Assembly (NCBI GenBank): GCA_028277885.1
Contig: JANQFK010000069.1
Location: forward strand, 1 to 48,217
Direction of reading: 5' to 3'
Length of the DNA stretch: 48,217 bases
Origin: Myxococcota bacterium
GTDB lineage: Bacteria; Myxococcota_A; UBA9160; UBA6930
Below the pieces are notes generated by a model. The model worked only from the letters and a program-made list of their open reading frames with translations, was not told where the DNA came from and made no database searches. How positions within the stretch are numbered: the stretch's first letter is position 1; every line of letters starts with the position of its first letter. The translations under genes were made by a program, and so were the position numbers. Below, in pieces: positions 26,458 through 35,095 of this stretch.

Positions 26458-26853
26458 ATGGCGAACGATCACGTGGACGGCCGCCGCGCCCTCGGTGCCG
26501 AGGGCGAGGCCCTGGCCGCGGCCCATCTGGAGCGCGCAGGGTATCGAATCGCCGCGCGCAACGTGCGCGCCGGCGGCGTGGAGCTCGACCTCGTCGCGCT
26601 GCGCGGCAGCCTGGTGGTCGTCGTGGAGGTGAAGAGCCGCCGGGGTCGCGGCTGCGGCGCACCCGAGGAGGCGGTGGACGCGCGCAAGCGCGCGCGCCTG
26701 GTGCGCGGCGGCCTGGCCTGGCTGCGCGAGCACCGGCCCCGGGCCCGCCGGCTGCGCTTCGACGTGGTGAGCTGCCTGCACGAGGGCGGCGCGTGGACGC
26801 TCTCCCACCTCGAGGCCGCCTTCGACGCCGGCGACGCGGGGGACGCCGACTGA
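26458..26853 (+). CDS. yraN: YraN / UPF0102 family endonuclease-like protein
   Basis: 131 residues, the usual length. The restriction-endonuclease-like core is visible: GAEGEALAAAHLERAGYRIAARNVR, ELDLVALRGSLVVVVEVKSRRG with D-x(n)-E-x-K, and AVDARKRARLVRGGLAWL. The function in bacteria is poorly defined; a Holliday-junction-resolvase-like fold is known for the family. Its usual neighbours rsmI and rplS flank it here, though both run on the opposite strand. GGAAG lies about seven bases before the ATG. It converges on rplS with a three-base gap. Confidence 0.93.
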   Translation: MANDHVDGRRALGAEGEALAAAHLERAGYRIAARNVRAGGVELDLVALRGSLVVVVEVKSRRGRGCGAPEEAVDARKRARLVRGGLAWLREHRPRARRLRFDVVSCLHEGGAWTLSHLEAAFDAGDAGDAD

Positions 26854-26856
26854 GCG

Positions 26857-27366
26857 CTACTCCGCCTTCTCCTCCTCGGGCTTCTCGTCGTCCGGCGCCT
26901 CGGCCTCGGCGGCTGCGGCCTCCTCGGCCTGGCGCGCCGCCTCCTCGGCCTCGGCGGCGGCCGCGGCGGTGCCCACGCCCGCGAGGGCGTCGGCCTCCTC
27001 CTCGGAGATCAGGCCCGAGAGGTCGCGCAGCTTCGAGCGCAGGCGGGCCTTCTTGCCGCGCAGGTTGCGCAGGTAGTAGAGGCGCGAGCGCCGCACGTGG
27101 CCCCGGCTCTTGATCTCGACCTTCTGGACCGAGGGCGACTCCACCGGGAAGATGCGCTCCACGCCGACGCCGTAGGAGACTTTGCGCACGGTGAAGCTCG
27201 CCGAGGCCCCGCCCCGGCGCCGGCGCAGCACCACGCCCTCGAACACCTGGGTGCGCTCCTTGTCGCCCTCCTTCACCCGCACGTGCACCCGCACGGTGTC
27301 GCCGGGCCGGAAGGGCGGCAGGTCGCGTCGCTGGGTCTCGCGCTCGATCACGTCCACCGGGTTCAT
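26857..27366 (-). CDS. rplS: 50S ribosomal protein L19 with an acidic tail
   Basis: 169 residues against about 115 for the usual L19. Residues 1 to about 115 are standard ([71 protein letters not shown]). From about residue 120 an Ala/Glu-rich, low-complexity, highly acidic extension runs to the end. L19 sits at the 30S-50S interface near the subunit bridges. The ATG overlaps the trmD stop (ATGA). Last gene of the rpsP operon. Confidence 0.97.
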   Translation of the reverse strand: MNPVDVIERETQRRDLPPFRPGDTVRVHVRVKEGDKERTQVFEGVVLRRRRGGASASFTVRKVSYGVGVERIFPVESPSVQKVEIKSRGHVRRSRLYYLRNLRGKKARLRSKLRDLSGLISEEEADALAGVGTAAAAAEAEEAARQAEEAAAAEAEAPDDEKPEEEKAE

Positions 27367-28070
27367 GACTCGTCCTCTCCGCCGGCAGCCACCAGGTCGG
27401 GGCGTCGCCGCTTCGTGATCTCGAGGGCCCGCTCGCGCCGCCAGCGGGCGATCGCGCCGTGGTCGCCGGAGCGCAGCACCTCCGGCACCTGGCGCCCGCG
27501 GAACACCGCCGGGCGCGTGTACTGGGGCCCCTCCAGGACCCCGCCCTCGAAGGATTCCGTCCGGGCCGACTCCGGGTTGCCGAGGGTACCGGGCAGCAGG
27601 CGCGAGACCGCCTCGATCACCGCCATGGCCGGCACCTCTCCCCCCGACAGCACGTAGTCGCCCATCGAGATCTCCTCGTCCACCGCCAGGTCGATCACCC
27701 GCTGATCGACCCCCTCGTAGCGCCCGCAGACCAGGACGAGATGGCTCCCGGCCGCGAGCTCCTTGACCTTCTCCTGGTCGAGCCGCTCGCCCTGGGGCGA
27801 GAGCAGCACGACCCTGGCCTTCCTTCCCGGCTCCTTCGGTCCCGCGATCGCCTCGATCGCGGCCACCAGGGGCTCGGGCTTCATCACCATTCCGGGACCG
27901 CCCCCGTAGGGCTCGTCGTCCACCGTGCGGTGGCGGTCCTCGGTCCACTCCCGGAGGTCTCTTGCCTCCACCTCGAGCCCCCCGGCCCGCCCCGCCGCGC
28001 CCAGCAGGGACGTCGACAGGAAGGGCTCGAAGAGCTCGGGAAAGATCGTGATCACGTCGATCCGGAGCAC
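27363..28070 (-). CDS. trmD: tRNA (guanine37-N1)-methyltransferase TrmD
   Basis: 235 residues. SPOUT trefoil-knot motifs are present: [46 protein letters not shown] and [15 protein letters not shown], then the C-terminal tRNA-binding domain. It places m1G37 next to the anticodon and prevents frameshifting. GTG at 28070 is chosen because GGGAG stands six bases upstream; it overlaps the end of rimM by 19 bases. Confidence 0.96.
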   Translation of the reverse strand: MLRIDVITIFPELFEPFLSTSLLGAAGRAGGLEVEARDLREWTEDRHRTVDDEPYGGGPGMVMKPEPLVAAIEAIAGPKEPGRKARVVLLSPQGERLDQEKVKELAAGSHLVLVCGRYEGVDQRVIDLAVDEEISMGDYVLSGGEVPAMAVIEAVSRLLPGTLGNPESARTESFEGGVLEGPQYTRPAVFRGRQVPEVLRSGDHGAIARWRRERALEITKRRRPDLVAAGGEDES

Positions 28071-28624
28071 TCCTCGCTCCCGACGCGGCTGCCGGCGGCG
28101 CGGTCGGCGGCGTCGAACAGCCCCGGCCGGTCCTCCACCACCACGCGCCCGGCCTCCACGTCGATCTCGCGCAGCAGCTCCCGAGCGGTGGGCACCAGGC
28201 AGGTGGCCCCGTCGGTGCGCTCCACCACGAGCACGTCGTGGGCGCCCGTCTCCCAGATCTCGCGAACCCTCCCCACGAGCCGTCCCGCGTCGGTCTCCAC
28301 CGCGCAGTCGACCAGCTCGTACCAGTAGTGCTCTCCTTCGGGAAGCGGCGCCGTGGCGCCCCGCACGATGCCGCCGCGCAGCGCCTCGGCGGCCTCCCGG
28401 CTCTCGACTCCTTCGAGGAGCAGCCTCACCTCGCCGGCGCGGCCCGTCCCCGTTCGCTTCACCTCGTGGTCTCGCGGGCCCGCGTCCCCGGGCGCCGCGA
28501 CGGCGACCCGCCGGGCGGCGAGCAGGTTCTCGGGCCCGTCGCCGAGCCAGCGCACCCGCAGCTCGCCGCGCAGTCCGTGGGCCCCGACGATGCGGCCGAG
28601 CTCGACCTCCCTCGACGGGCCCAT
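28052..28624 (-). CDS. rimM: 16S rRNA processing protein RimM
   Basis: 190 residues. The N-terminal RimM barrel shows [19 protein letters not shown] and [13 protein letters not shown], and the PRC-barrel half shows [25 protein letters not shown]. It assists maturation of the 30S head through S19. Position between khpA and trmD is the standard order. Confidence 0.95.
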   Translation of the reverse strand: MGPSREVELGRIVGAHGLRGELRVRWLGDGPENLLAARRVAVAAPGDAGPRDHEVKRTGTGRAGEVRLLLEGVESREAAEALRGGIVRGATAPLPEGEHYWYELVDCAVETDAGRLVGRVREIWETGAHDVLVVERTDGATCLVPTARELLREIDVEAGRVVVEDRPGLFDAADRAAGSRVGSEECSGST

Positions 28625-28636
28625 CCCGGGCGGCGC

Positions 28637-28870
28637 CTAGTCGACGATCTCGAGCTGGGCGTCGGCGCCGACGCGCGACGCCGCCAGCAGCGCGCGCATC
28701 GCCTTGGCGACGCGGCCCTGGCGACCGATCACGCGGCCTCGGTCCTCGGCGGCGGTCTCCAGCTCGATCACCCCGTCGTCGGCCTCGACGGCACGCACCT
28801 GGTCCGGCTCGCTCACCAGGGCCTTGGCGATGAACTCCACCAGGTCGGTCACCTTCTGGGCGTCCGGCAT
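28637..28870 (-). CDS. khpA: KH-domain RNA-binding protein KhpA
   Basis: 77 residues, a single KH domain with the G-x-x-G loop GRQG in [19 protein letters not shown]. This small protein lies between rpsP and rimM in many bacteria and binds RNA together with KhpB. It starts two bases after the rpsP stop codon. Confidence 0.94.
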   Translation of the reverse strand: MPDAQKVTDLVEFIAKALVSEPDQVRAVEADDGVIELETAAEDRGRVIGRQGRVAKAMRALLAASRVGADAQLEIVD

Positions 28871-28872
28871 GG

Positions 28873-29127
28873 CTAGGCGCTCGCCTTGGCCCGGGCGGCC
28901 TGGCGCCGCACCAGCCCGCGCACCGCGTCGGAGAGCTGGGCGCCCCGGGCGACCCACGCATCGATGCGCTCGGTCTGGAGCTTGATCTCCGGCGGCTCGG
29001 CGATGGGGTTGTAGGTGCCGAGGAACTCCAGTGCGCGTCCGTCGCGCTTGGCCCGCTCGTCGATGGCGATGACGCGGTAGAACGGGCGCTTCTTGGCTCC
29101 GGCACGCTGCATTCGGATCTTGACCAT
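28873..29127 (-). CDS. rpsP: 30S ribosomal protein S16
   Basis: 84 residues. [41 protein letters not shown] is the S16 signature. GGAGG lies seven bases before the ATG. First gene of the rpsP-khpA-rimM-trmD-rplS operon, with a promoter about 110-137 bp upstream. Confidence 0.97.
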   Translation of the reverse strand: MVKIRMQRAGAKKRPFYRVIAIDERAKRDGRALEFLGTYNPIAEPPEIKLQTERIDAWVARGAQLSDAVRGLVRRQAARAKASA

Positions 29128-29235
29128 GGGCGGTCCTCCGGAAACTGAACGCCCGACGCGAGTTGGCTCGGAGCGATCGAGAGGAGCCGGGCGGAGCGGC
29201 GAGAGCCACCCCGGGAACCGGGAAAACGGGCCGCG

Positions 29236-29264
29236 AAGCTAGGGGAACCCCGCAGGGGGGTCAA
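29236..29264 (-). promoter_or_regulatory. housekeeping promoter of the rpsP operon
   Basis: On the minus strand TTGACC (29264-29259), a 17-base spacer and TAGCTT (29241-29236). The start of transcription would be near 29229, leaving a leader of about 100 bases. The -35 box overlaps the stop codon of the zinc-ribbon gene. The thiS promoter shows the same -10 hexamer. Confidence 0.6.
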
Positions 29265-29458
29265 CCGCGATCGAGGCCCTGGCGGACCCGCTCCTTGCGC
29301 TCGGAGCAGGTCGGGCAGGCGTAGCGCTCCCGGTGGGGGGTGCGCAGCCGCTCGTAGTCGGCATCGAGGGCCACCCGCCGCACACTGCGGACCTCCTCGC
29401 CGCAGAAGTCGCAGCGAAAGCTCTCGGGGGCCGGGGGGCTGGGCTCGGCCTCGGGCAT
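29261..29458 (-). CDS. small zinc-ribbon protein
   Basis: 65 residues with two C-x-x-C pairs, CDFC and CPTC, about 30 residues apart, consistent with one zinc-binding ribbon. No function recognised. ATG at 29458 is preferred over an in-frame TTG at 29476. It follows dciA by ten bases and precedes the rpsP promoter, so it ends the purD-tsaC-DUF1015-dciA row. Confidence 0.7.
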   Translation of the reverse strand: MPEAEPSPPAPESFRCDFCGEEVRSVRRVALDADYERLRTPHRERYACPTCSERKERVRQGLDRG

Positions 29459-29468
29459 GGCCACCAGC

Positions 29469-29780
29469 CTAGCCAACCCGGATCCGGAGCGAGTGGGGCG
29501 CCGCCTCGCCGAGCCGCTCCCGCAGGGACCCCAGGATCTCGTCGTGGCGCAGCTGCAGGTGCTGGGCCCAGGCGCTCGAGTCCGCCGCCACCTCGAGGAC
29601 CCGGCCGCGCAGCGCGGCGGGCTCGGCGTGGCCCGCCGCCTCGGGGCCCACCGCCTCGGCCCAGACCTCGATGACGCGCAGGGATTCCGCCGCGCTTCCC
29701 AGACCGAGCTCCGTGAGCACCCGGGGGATGGCGCTCCCCACGGCGCGCAGGGGCCGCGGCCCGGGCTCGCGCCGCCTCAC
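29469..29780 (-). CDS. dciA: DciA-like DUF721 protein (replicative helicase loader)
   Basis: 103 residues. The DUF721 pattern is clear: VIEVWAEAVGPEAAGHAEPAAL, then GRVLEVAADSSAWAQHLQLRHDEILGSLRERLG and LRIRVG at the end. DciA proteins interact with DnaB helicase at initiation in bacteria that lack DnaC. GTG at 29780 shares bases with the stop of the DUF1015 gene (GTGA). Confidence 0.85.
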   Translation of the reverse strand: MRRREPGPRPLRAVGSAIPRVLTELGLGSAAESLRVIEVWAEAVGPEAAGHAEPAALRGRVLEVAADSSAWAQHLQLRHDEILGSLRERLGEAAPHSLRIRVG

Positions 29781-31066
29781 GCCCCGCCCGCCCCTTCCGC
29801 GCCCTCCTCGAGGCTGCGGAACACCAGGCCCGAGGGCAGCTTGGGGAAGAAGAAGGTGGACTTCTGGGGCAGCACCTCGCCGGCCCCGGTAATGGCGAAG
29901 ACGTCGTCGGCGGTGAGCGGGTTCAGGTAGAGCGCCACGGCGCCGCGCCCCTCGCGCACCGCGCGGGCGGCCTCGGCGGTGGACTTCGGGAACGCCACCG
30001 CGCCCTCGCGCACCGCGGCCTCGTCGAGGCCGAACACGCCCTCGATCACCTCGTCGTGGACGACCTTCACGCCGAGGGGGTCGCCGCTGCGCGCCGGGCG
30101 CTGGAAGACGCGCAGGCTGCCCGCGCCGTCGTCGGCCGCGAACGCGTGGCGGTCGGCCAGCGGCGTGAGGTGCCGCGCCAGAAGCTCCGGGATGGCGTCG
30201 CCGTCCGGGATCTCGCAGGCGGTCTGCTCCCAGCCCGGCAGCCGCTCGCGCCAGGCGGCGTCCGTCGGCGCCGGCCCCTTGCGGATCACCCGGTGGATCG
30301 GGAGCAGCAGGCTCCCGGGCGCGTGGGCGTTGGCGAGGTAGACGAGCGTGTGCTCCCAGGGCGCGTCGCCGGCGCCGGGCTCCGCGGCGCGCCGCTCGTC
30401 GCGGTAGTCGATCGCGGTCTCGTAGCGGTGGTGGCCGTCGGCGATCACCAGCGGGCGCGGCGCGAGGAAGTCGCGCAGCTTCGCCACGGCGGCGGGGTCC
30501 GAGAGCGGCGCCAGCTCCTGCAGGGTTCCGGCGTCGTCCCGGGCGCTGACGCTCCCGCCCGCGAAGGCCGACTCGAGCACCCCGGCCAGCTCGAGGCCGC
30601 GGTCCTCGTAGAGCAGGAAGATGGGCGAGAGGTTCGCGCGGGTGGCGCGCAGCATCTTCAGGCGATCGGCCTTGGGACCGCTCATGGTGCGCTCGTGGGG
30701 CCGCACGATGCGCTTCGCGTAGTCCTCGAGGTGGAGCGCGGCGAAGAAGCCGATGCGCTCGAGCTCCTCGCCGCCGGGGGCCGTGAAGCGCTGGCGCAGC
30801 ACGTAGAAGCCGGGTGCGTCGTCCCGGCGCAGCACGCCAGCGCTGCGCCACGCGGCCAGGGTCTCGGCCACCGAGGCGTAGTCCGTCGTGGCCTCCTCGT
30901 CGGGATCGCGGGTGAGCTCGAGGCGGATCGCGTTGTGGGGGTCGCGATCCCAGTAGAGGGCGCGCTCGCGGGGGGTCACCACGTCGTAGGGCGGCACCAG
31001 CACGTTGGCCAGCTCGACCCGCTCGGGGTCGTAGCGCAGGCCGCGGAAGGGGGTGATCTCGCTCAT
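29777..31066 (-). CDS. DUF1015 family protein
   Basis: 429 residues, the normal size. Family segments are EITPFRGLRYDPERV, LVPPYDVVTP, RPHERTMSGPKADRLKML, LVIADGHHRYETAIDYRDE and PKSTFFFPKLPSGLVFRSL near the end. No biochemical role is established for most members. ATG overlaps the tsaC stop (ATGA), and dciA follows with another four-base overlap, so expression is tightly linked. Confidence 0.93.
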   Translation of the reverse strand: MSEITPFRGLRYDPERVELANVLVPPYDVVTPRERALYWDRDPHNAIRLELTRDPDEEATTDYASVAETLAAWRSAGVLRRDDAPGFYVLRQRFTAPGGEELERIGFFAALHLEDYAKRIVRPHERTMSGPKADRLKMLRATRANLSPIFLLYEDRGLELAGVLESAFAGGSVSARDDAGTLQELAPLSDPAAVAKLRDFLAPRPLVIADGHHRYETAIDYRDERRAAEPGAGDAPWEHTLVYLANAHAPGSLLLPIHRVIRKGPAPTDAAWRERLPGWEQTACEIPDGDAIPELLARHLTPLADRHAFAADDGAGSLRVFQRPARSGDPLGVKVVHDEVIEGVFGLDEAAVREGAVAFPKSTAEAARAVREGRGAVALYLNPLTADDVFAITGAGEVLPQKSTFFFPKLPSGLVFRSLEEGAEGAGGA

Positions 31067-31689
31067 GCGCAGCGTCTCTCCTCGAGAAGGGCTCGCAGCT
31101 CGGCGGCGGGGACGGCGCCCTCGCGCAGCACGCGGGGCTCGGGCCCGGTCACGTCCACCACGGTGCTCGGAGCCTGGCCGCCGGCGTCGGGTCCGTCCAC
31201 GTCGAGGAGCGCCGGCGCGTCGGGGCCCGCGCACAGCGCGGCGGCGGCGGCACGGTCGCCGGCCGGCGGCTCGCCGCTGCGGTTCAGGCTGGTGGCGGTG
31301 AGCGGGCCGAGGCCGGCCGCGGCGGCGGCGCCCGCGAGGGCGCGGGCCGTGGCGTGGGAGGAGCAGCGCCAGCCGAGGGCCCCGTCCTCGCGCGCCACCC
31401 CCGGCGCGAGACGCCGCGCCCCGGAAGCGACGAGGGTGAGGGGGCCGGGCCAGAACGCCTCGGCGAGGCGCCGGCCCGCCGGCGGCAGGTCGGCCTGGCC
31501 GGGCTCGGCCACCAGGACCGAGAGGGGCTGGGCGGGCCCCCGGCCCTTCCAGGCCTGGAGCCGCGCCACCGCGTCCGGGCTCGAGGCGTCTGCCGCCAGG
31601 CCCCAGACGGTCTCCGTCGGGAAGGCCACCAGGAGCCCGGCACGCAGCCGCGCGACGGCGGCGGCGAGGCTGGCGACGGGCTCGCTCAT
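31063..31689 (-). CDS. tsaC: L-threonylcarbamoyladenylate synthase (Sua5/YrdC/TsaC)
   Basis: 208 residues, single YrdC domain. LVAFPTETVWGLAADASSPDAVARLQAWKGRGPAQPLSVLV is the signature, with K-x-R and S-x-N (TSLNRSGEPP) of the nucleotide site. It makes threonylcarbamoyl-AMP for t6A37 of tRNAs reading ANN codons. ATG overlaps the purD stop (ATGA). Confidence 0.95.
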   Translation of the reverse strand: MSEPVASLAAAVARLRAGLLVAFPTETVWGLAADASSPDAVARLQAWKGRGPAQPLSVLVAEPGQADLPPAGRRLAEAFWPGPLTLVASGARRLAPGVAREDGALGWRCSSHATARALAGAAAAAGLGPLTATSLNRSGEPPAGDRAAAAALCAGPDAPALLDVDGPDAGGQAPSTVVDVTGPEPRVLREGAVPAAELRALLEERRCA

Positions 31690-32972
31690 CCCGCGCGGCC
31701 GATCGCGCGGTCCGCGATGTCGCCGCGGCGCTGGCAGCCCTCGAAGTCGATGCGGTCCGCGGCCTCGTAGGCGCGCTTGCGCGCCTCGGCGACGTCGGCG
31801 CCCGCCGCCGCCACGCCGAGCACGCGGCCCCCGGCGGTCACGAAGCGGCCGGCGTCGTCGCGCCGCGTTCCGGCGTGGAACACCACCACGTCGTCGAGCG
31901 CCTCGGCGTCCTCGAGGCCCGAGATGGGCTTGCCCTTCTCGTAGCTGCGCGGGTAGCCGCCCGAGGCCAGCACCACGCACACCGCCGCGCCGCGGGTGCG
32001 CACGTGGGCGTCGGGGTCGAGGCGACCGCGCGCCGCCGCGTCGAGGAGCGGCACCAGGTCGCCCTCCATCTGGAGCAGCAGCGCCTGGGTCTCGGGGTCA
32101 CCGAAGCGCACGTTGAACTCCACCACCCGGGGCGCCCCGGCGGCGTCGATCATCAGCCCGCAGAACAGCACGCCGCGGAAGGGACAGCCCTCCTCGCGCA
32201 TGCCGCGCAGGGTCGGGTGCACGATCTCCTCGAGGATGCGCTTCTCCACCGCCTCGGTGACCACGGGTGCCGGCGCGTAGGCCCCCATGCCGCCGGTGTT
32301 CTCGCCGCGGTCGCCGTCGAGGGCGCGCTTGTGGTCCTGGGCGGCGGCCAGGGTGACGACGCGCTCGCCGTCGCAGATCGCGTAGTAGGAGGCCTCCTCG
32401 CCCTCGAGCCGCTCCTCGATCAGCACCGCGGCCCCGGCCTCGCCGAAGCGGCGGTCGCCCATCATCTCCTGGATGGCGCGCTCGGCCCCGGCGGCGTCGT
32501 CGCAGACCGCCACGCCCTTGCCCGCGCACAGGCCGTCGGCCTTCACCACGCAGGGGCCGCCGAGGGCGCGCACGTGCGCGCGTGCCGCGTCCGCGTCCTC
32601 GAAGCGCCGGAAGCTCGGCTGGGGCACGCCGTGGCGCGCCATGAACTCCCGCGCCCAGGACTTGCTGGCCTCGAGGCGCGCCGCGTCCCGGGACGGGCCG
32701 AAGACGGCCAGGCCGTCGGCGCGCAGCCGGTCCGCGAGGCCGTCGGCGAGGGGATCCTCGGGCCCCACCACGACGAGGTCGACGGACTCGCGGCGCGCCA
32801 GCTCGGCGAGGGCGTCGAAGTCGCCCGCCCCCACCTCGGGCGCACGGCGCGCGTCGCCCGCCATGGCGTCGCTCCCCGGCGCGGCGATCACCTGCTCGAC
32901 GAGGGGGCTTCGCGCGATCTTCCAGACGAGCGCGTGCTCGCGCCCGCCCGAGCCCACGACCAGCACTCGCAT
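31686..32972 (-). CDS. purD: phosphoribosylamine-glycine ligase PurD
   Basis: 428 residues, normal length. VLVVGSGGREHALVWKI opens the N domain; ATP-grasp features include CVVKADGLCAGKGVAVC, GDRGENTGGMGAYAPAP and VVEFNVRFGDPETQ with the metal ligands. It joins glycine to phosphoribosylamine in purine synthesis. GGAGG lies five bases before the ATG. First gene of a row that runs through tsaC, DUF1015, dciA and the zinc ribbon. Confidence 0.97.
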   Translation of the reverse strand: MRVLVVGSGGREHALVWKIARSPLVEQVIAAPGSDAMAGDARRAPEVGAGDFDALAELARRESVDLVVVGPEDPLADGLADRLRADGLAVFGPSRDAARLEASKSWAREFMARHGVPQPSFRRFEDADAARAHVRALGGPCVVKADGLCAGKGVAVCDDAAGAERAIQEMMGDRRFGEAGAAVLIEERLEGEEASYYAICDGERVVTLAAAQDHKRALDGDRGENTGGMGAYAPAPVVTEAVEKRILEEIVHPTLRGMREEGCPFRGVLFCGLMIDAAGAPRVVEFNVRFGDPETQALLLQMEGDLVPLLDAAARGRLDPDAHVRTRGAAVCVVLASGGYPRSYEKGKPISGLEDAEALDDVVVFHAGTRRDDAGRFVTAGGRVLGVAAAGADVAEARKRAYEAADRIDFEGCQRRGDIADRAIGRAG

Positions 32973-33061
32973 CCCGACCTCCGTCGGTGGCCGCCTCTCC
33001 GCACGTCCCTGTCCGTCGGGTCTGGAAGGGGGGGCTCTGGTGGGGACGGCGGAGGTTTACC

Positions 33062-33091
33062 GGCGGCGCGTTGGGAAGTCAACGCGCCGCC
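33062..33091 (-). terminator. 12-bp stem hairpin, probable terminator
   Basis: GGCGGCGCGTTG (33062-33073) pairs perfectly with CAACGCGCCGCC (33080-33091), loop GGAAGT. It begins about 28 bases after the stop of the propeller protein. No T-run follows on the minus strand, so an intrinsic terminator is not assured; 3'-end protection is another reading. Confidence 0.6.
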
Positions 33092-33118
33092 ACCCGCAGG
33101 AGCGAGACCGCGTTCTGC

Positions 33119-34873
33119 CTACGGGATGCAGGCCACCGAGTTGAAGACCGCCTGGATCTGCAGCGACAGCCGGCAGTCGTCCGCCTGGGCGGGCGTCAGC
33201 GGCGCGAAGAGCGGCCCGAGCGGGATCAGCGGCGAGTGCACCCGGCAGAAGAAGGGCGCGTACACGTCGGCGAACAGGTCCGTCGCGAAGGAGTAGGTGG
33301 CGGTGTAGCTCTGGCCGGCGCCCAGCTCGCGGTCGATGCAGACGACCGGCACCGACGTCAGCACGTCGAGCAGGTCGTAGCAGGGGCAGTCGCAGGCGTC
33401 GGGCTTCCCGTCGGCGTCCGCATCGGCGGCGTCGTTCTGGAACGGCACCGTGGGGCACGGGTCGCAGGCGTCCCCCTCGAGGTCGCCGTCGGCATCGGCC
33501 TGGCCGGGGTTGGGGATGACGGGACAGTTGTCCGCGTCGTCGGGCACGCCGTCGTCGTCGGCGTCGGCCGCGAAGCGCTGGGCCTGGATGCTGCTCTCGT
33601 CCGTGTCGCTCCCGAAGGACCCGTAGCTCTGCCAGGCGACGACGAACTCGCCCGCCGGCGTGGTCGCCACCGAGGGGAAGAACTGGGAGCCCGTGGTGTA
33701 GGTGTTGATCTGGAACTCGCCGCCGAGCGGCGCCCCGTTCGCCAGGAAGCGCCGGCCCTGGACGCTCAGGTTGCTGGTGTCGCCTCCCGAGGAGCCGCGG
33801 CTGCGCCACGTGACGACGAAGTCGCCCACCGCGGTCGAGGCGACGGAGGGGAAGGCCTGGCTGGAGGTCGTGTAGGTGTTGACCTGGAGCTCGCCGCCCT
33901 GGGGCGTGCCATCCGCGGCGTAGCGCTGGAGCTGGACGCTCGCCCCGTCCGTGTCGCTGCCGGCCGATCCGCTGCTGAACCACGTGATCACGAAGTCCCC
34001 GTTCGGGGCCGCCGCGACCGCGGGCGCGTACTGGCCGCTGGTCGTGTAGGTGTTGACCTGGAACTCGCCGCCCTGGGGCGTCCCGTCCGCGGCGTAGCGC
34101 TGACCCTGGATGCTGTAGCCGCTCGAGTCGCTCCCCGACGACCCGTCACCGAACCAGGTCACGACGAAGTCGCCGCTGGCGGCCACCGCCACCCTGGGCT
34201 CCTGCTGATCGCCGGTCGTGTAGGCGTTGACCTGGAACTCGCTGCCGAGCGGCGTCCCGTCCGCCGCGAAGCGTTGGCCCTGGATGCTGCCGAGGCTGGC
34301 ATCGGACCCGGCCGACCCGATGCTCTCCCAGACCACCACGAAGTCCCCGTTGGGCGCGGTCGCCACGGCGGGGGCGTCCTGAGCGCTCGTGGTGTAGGTG
34401 TTGACCTGGAACTCGCCGCCCAGCGCGCTGCCATCCGCGGCGTAGCGCTGGCCCTGGATGCTGTAGCCGCTCGAGTCGCTGCCCGTGGACCCGTCGCTCG
34501 TCCACACGACCACGAAGTCGCCGCTGGGCCCCGTCGCCACCGACGGGAAGGCCTGGCCGGAGGTCGTGTAGGTGTTGACCTGGAACTCGCCTCCCTGGGG
34601 CGTGCCGTCGGCGGCGTAGCGTTGCCCCTGGACGCTGAGGTTGCTCGTGTCGGTACCGGACGACCCGTAGCTGTACCAGGTCACGACGAAGTCGCCGTTC
34701 GGCGCCACCGCGACCCACGGCCGCTGCTGGGCCAGGGTCGTGTAGGTGTTGACCTGGAACGGACCGCCCTCGGGCACCAGGGCTCGGGCCGGGAGGAGCG
34801 AAGCCGCGAAGGAGAGGAGGAGGGGCACACCCAGCGCGAGCCGCGACGAGAGCCAGCGCAGCATCCGAGTCAT
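33119..34873 (-). CDS. secreted seven-repeat (propeller-like) protein with Ca-binding repeats and six-cysteine end
   Basis: About 584 residues. A signal peptide (SRLALGVPLLLSFAASLLPARA) precedes seven repeats of about 58 residues, each of the form GGEFQVNTYTT, P-x-V-A, G-D-F-V-V-x-W, then I-Q-G-Q-R-Y-A-A-D-G. Seven such units suit a seven-bladed beta-propeller. Acidic D-x-D-x-D-G-x-x-D repeats follow (DADDDGVPDDADNCPVIPN, DADGDLEGDACDPC), like thrombospondin type-3 calcium repeats, then a six-cysteine module ending A-C-I-P. The start is uncertain: ATG at 34873, 34864 or 34900. Adhesion or matrix function is a guess. Divergent from the beta-helix gene at 35096. Confidence 0.85.
   Translation of the reverse strand: MTRMLRWLSSRLALGVPLLLSFAASLLPARALVPEGGPFQVNTYTTLAQQRPWVAVAPNGDFVVTWYSYGSSGTDTSNLSVQGQRYAADGTPQGGEFQVNTYTTSGQAFPSVATGPSGDFVVVWTSDGSTGSDSSGYSIQGQRYAADGSALGGEFQVNTYTTSAQDAPAVATAPNGDFVVVWESIGSAGSDASLGSIQGQRFAADGTPLGSEFQVNAYTTGDQQEPRVAVAASGDFVVTWFGDGSSGSDSSGYSIQGQRYAADGTPQGGEFQVNTYTTSGQYAPAVAAAPNGDFVITWFSSGSAGSDTDGASVQLQRYAADGTPQGGELQVNTYTTSSQAFPSVASTAVGDFVVTWRSRGSSGGDTSNLSVQGRRFLANGAPLGGEFQINTYTTGSQFFPSVATTPAGEFVVAWQSYGSFGSDTDESSIQAQRFAADADDDGVPDDADNCPVIPNPGQADADGDLEGDACDPCPTVPFQNDAADADADGKPDACDCPCYDLLDVLTSVPVVCIDRELGAGQSYTATYSFATDLFADVYAPFFCRVHSPLIPLGPLFAPLTPAQADDCRLSLQIQAVFNSVACIP
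33122..33388 (-). other. six-cysteine C-terminal module, copy B
   Basis: Last 89 residues of the propeller protein, directly after the calcium repeats. Spacing C-x-C-x13-C-x30-C-x23-C-x14-C-I-P matches copy A at 23619-23879 within one residue at two positions. Confidence 0.8.
33565..34768 (-). repeat. seven tandem units of about 174 bp within the propeller gene
   Basis: Each unit codes about 58 residues and DNA identity between units is high, notably around GTTGACCTGGAACTCGCC on the plus strand. Such similarity could allow unit gain or loss by recombination. Confidence 0.85.
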
Positions 34874-35095
34874 CCTCCGCTTCCGCTTCCCCGGGTCCAT
34901 CCTATGCCACGCAGAGACGCCGTGCCTACCACTACTACGTCGAGCCGCGATCCCCATGGGGCCCTCGGCGTCTTCCAGCGTCGGAGAGCAGCACCGTGCA
35001 ACCCGAATTGGGTGGTCGTCCCACCAGGCCACATCCCCCGCCGAAACGCCACTTACCGAGGGAGTCGTCGCCACTTCCAACACCAGGGGACGTGC

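Noticed and set aside
34990..35010. TTGCA on the minus strand upstream of the propeller gene as a second sigma-54 site
   Set aside because: The -24 GG is missing at the required distance, so GG-N10-GC is not met.
32987..35095. Long open frame upstream of and in frame with the beta-helix gene, with repeated G-V-D-L-E-L-A text
   Set aside because: It is the complement of the repetitive propeller gene; the repeats mirror that gene's units, and a signal peptide with ribosome site starts at 35096.
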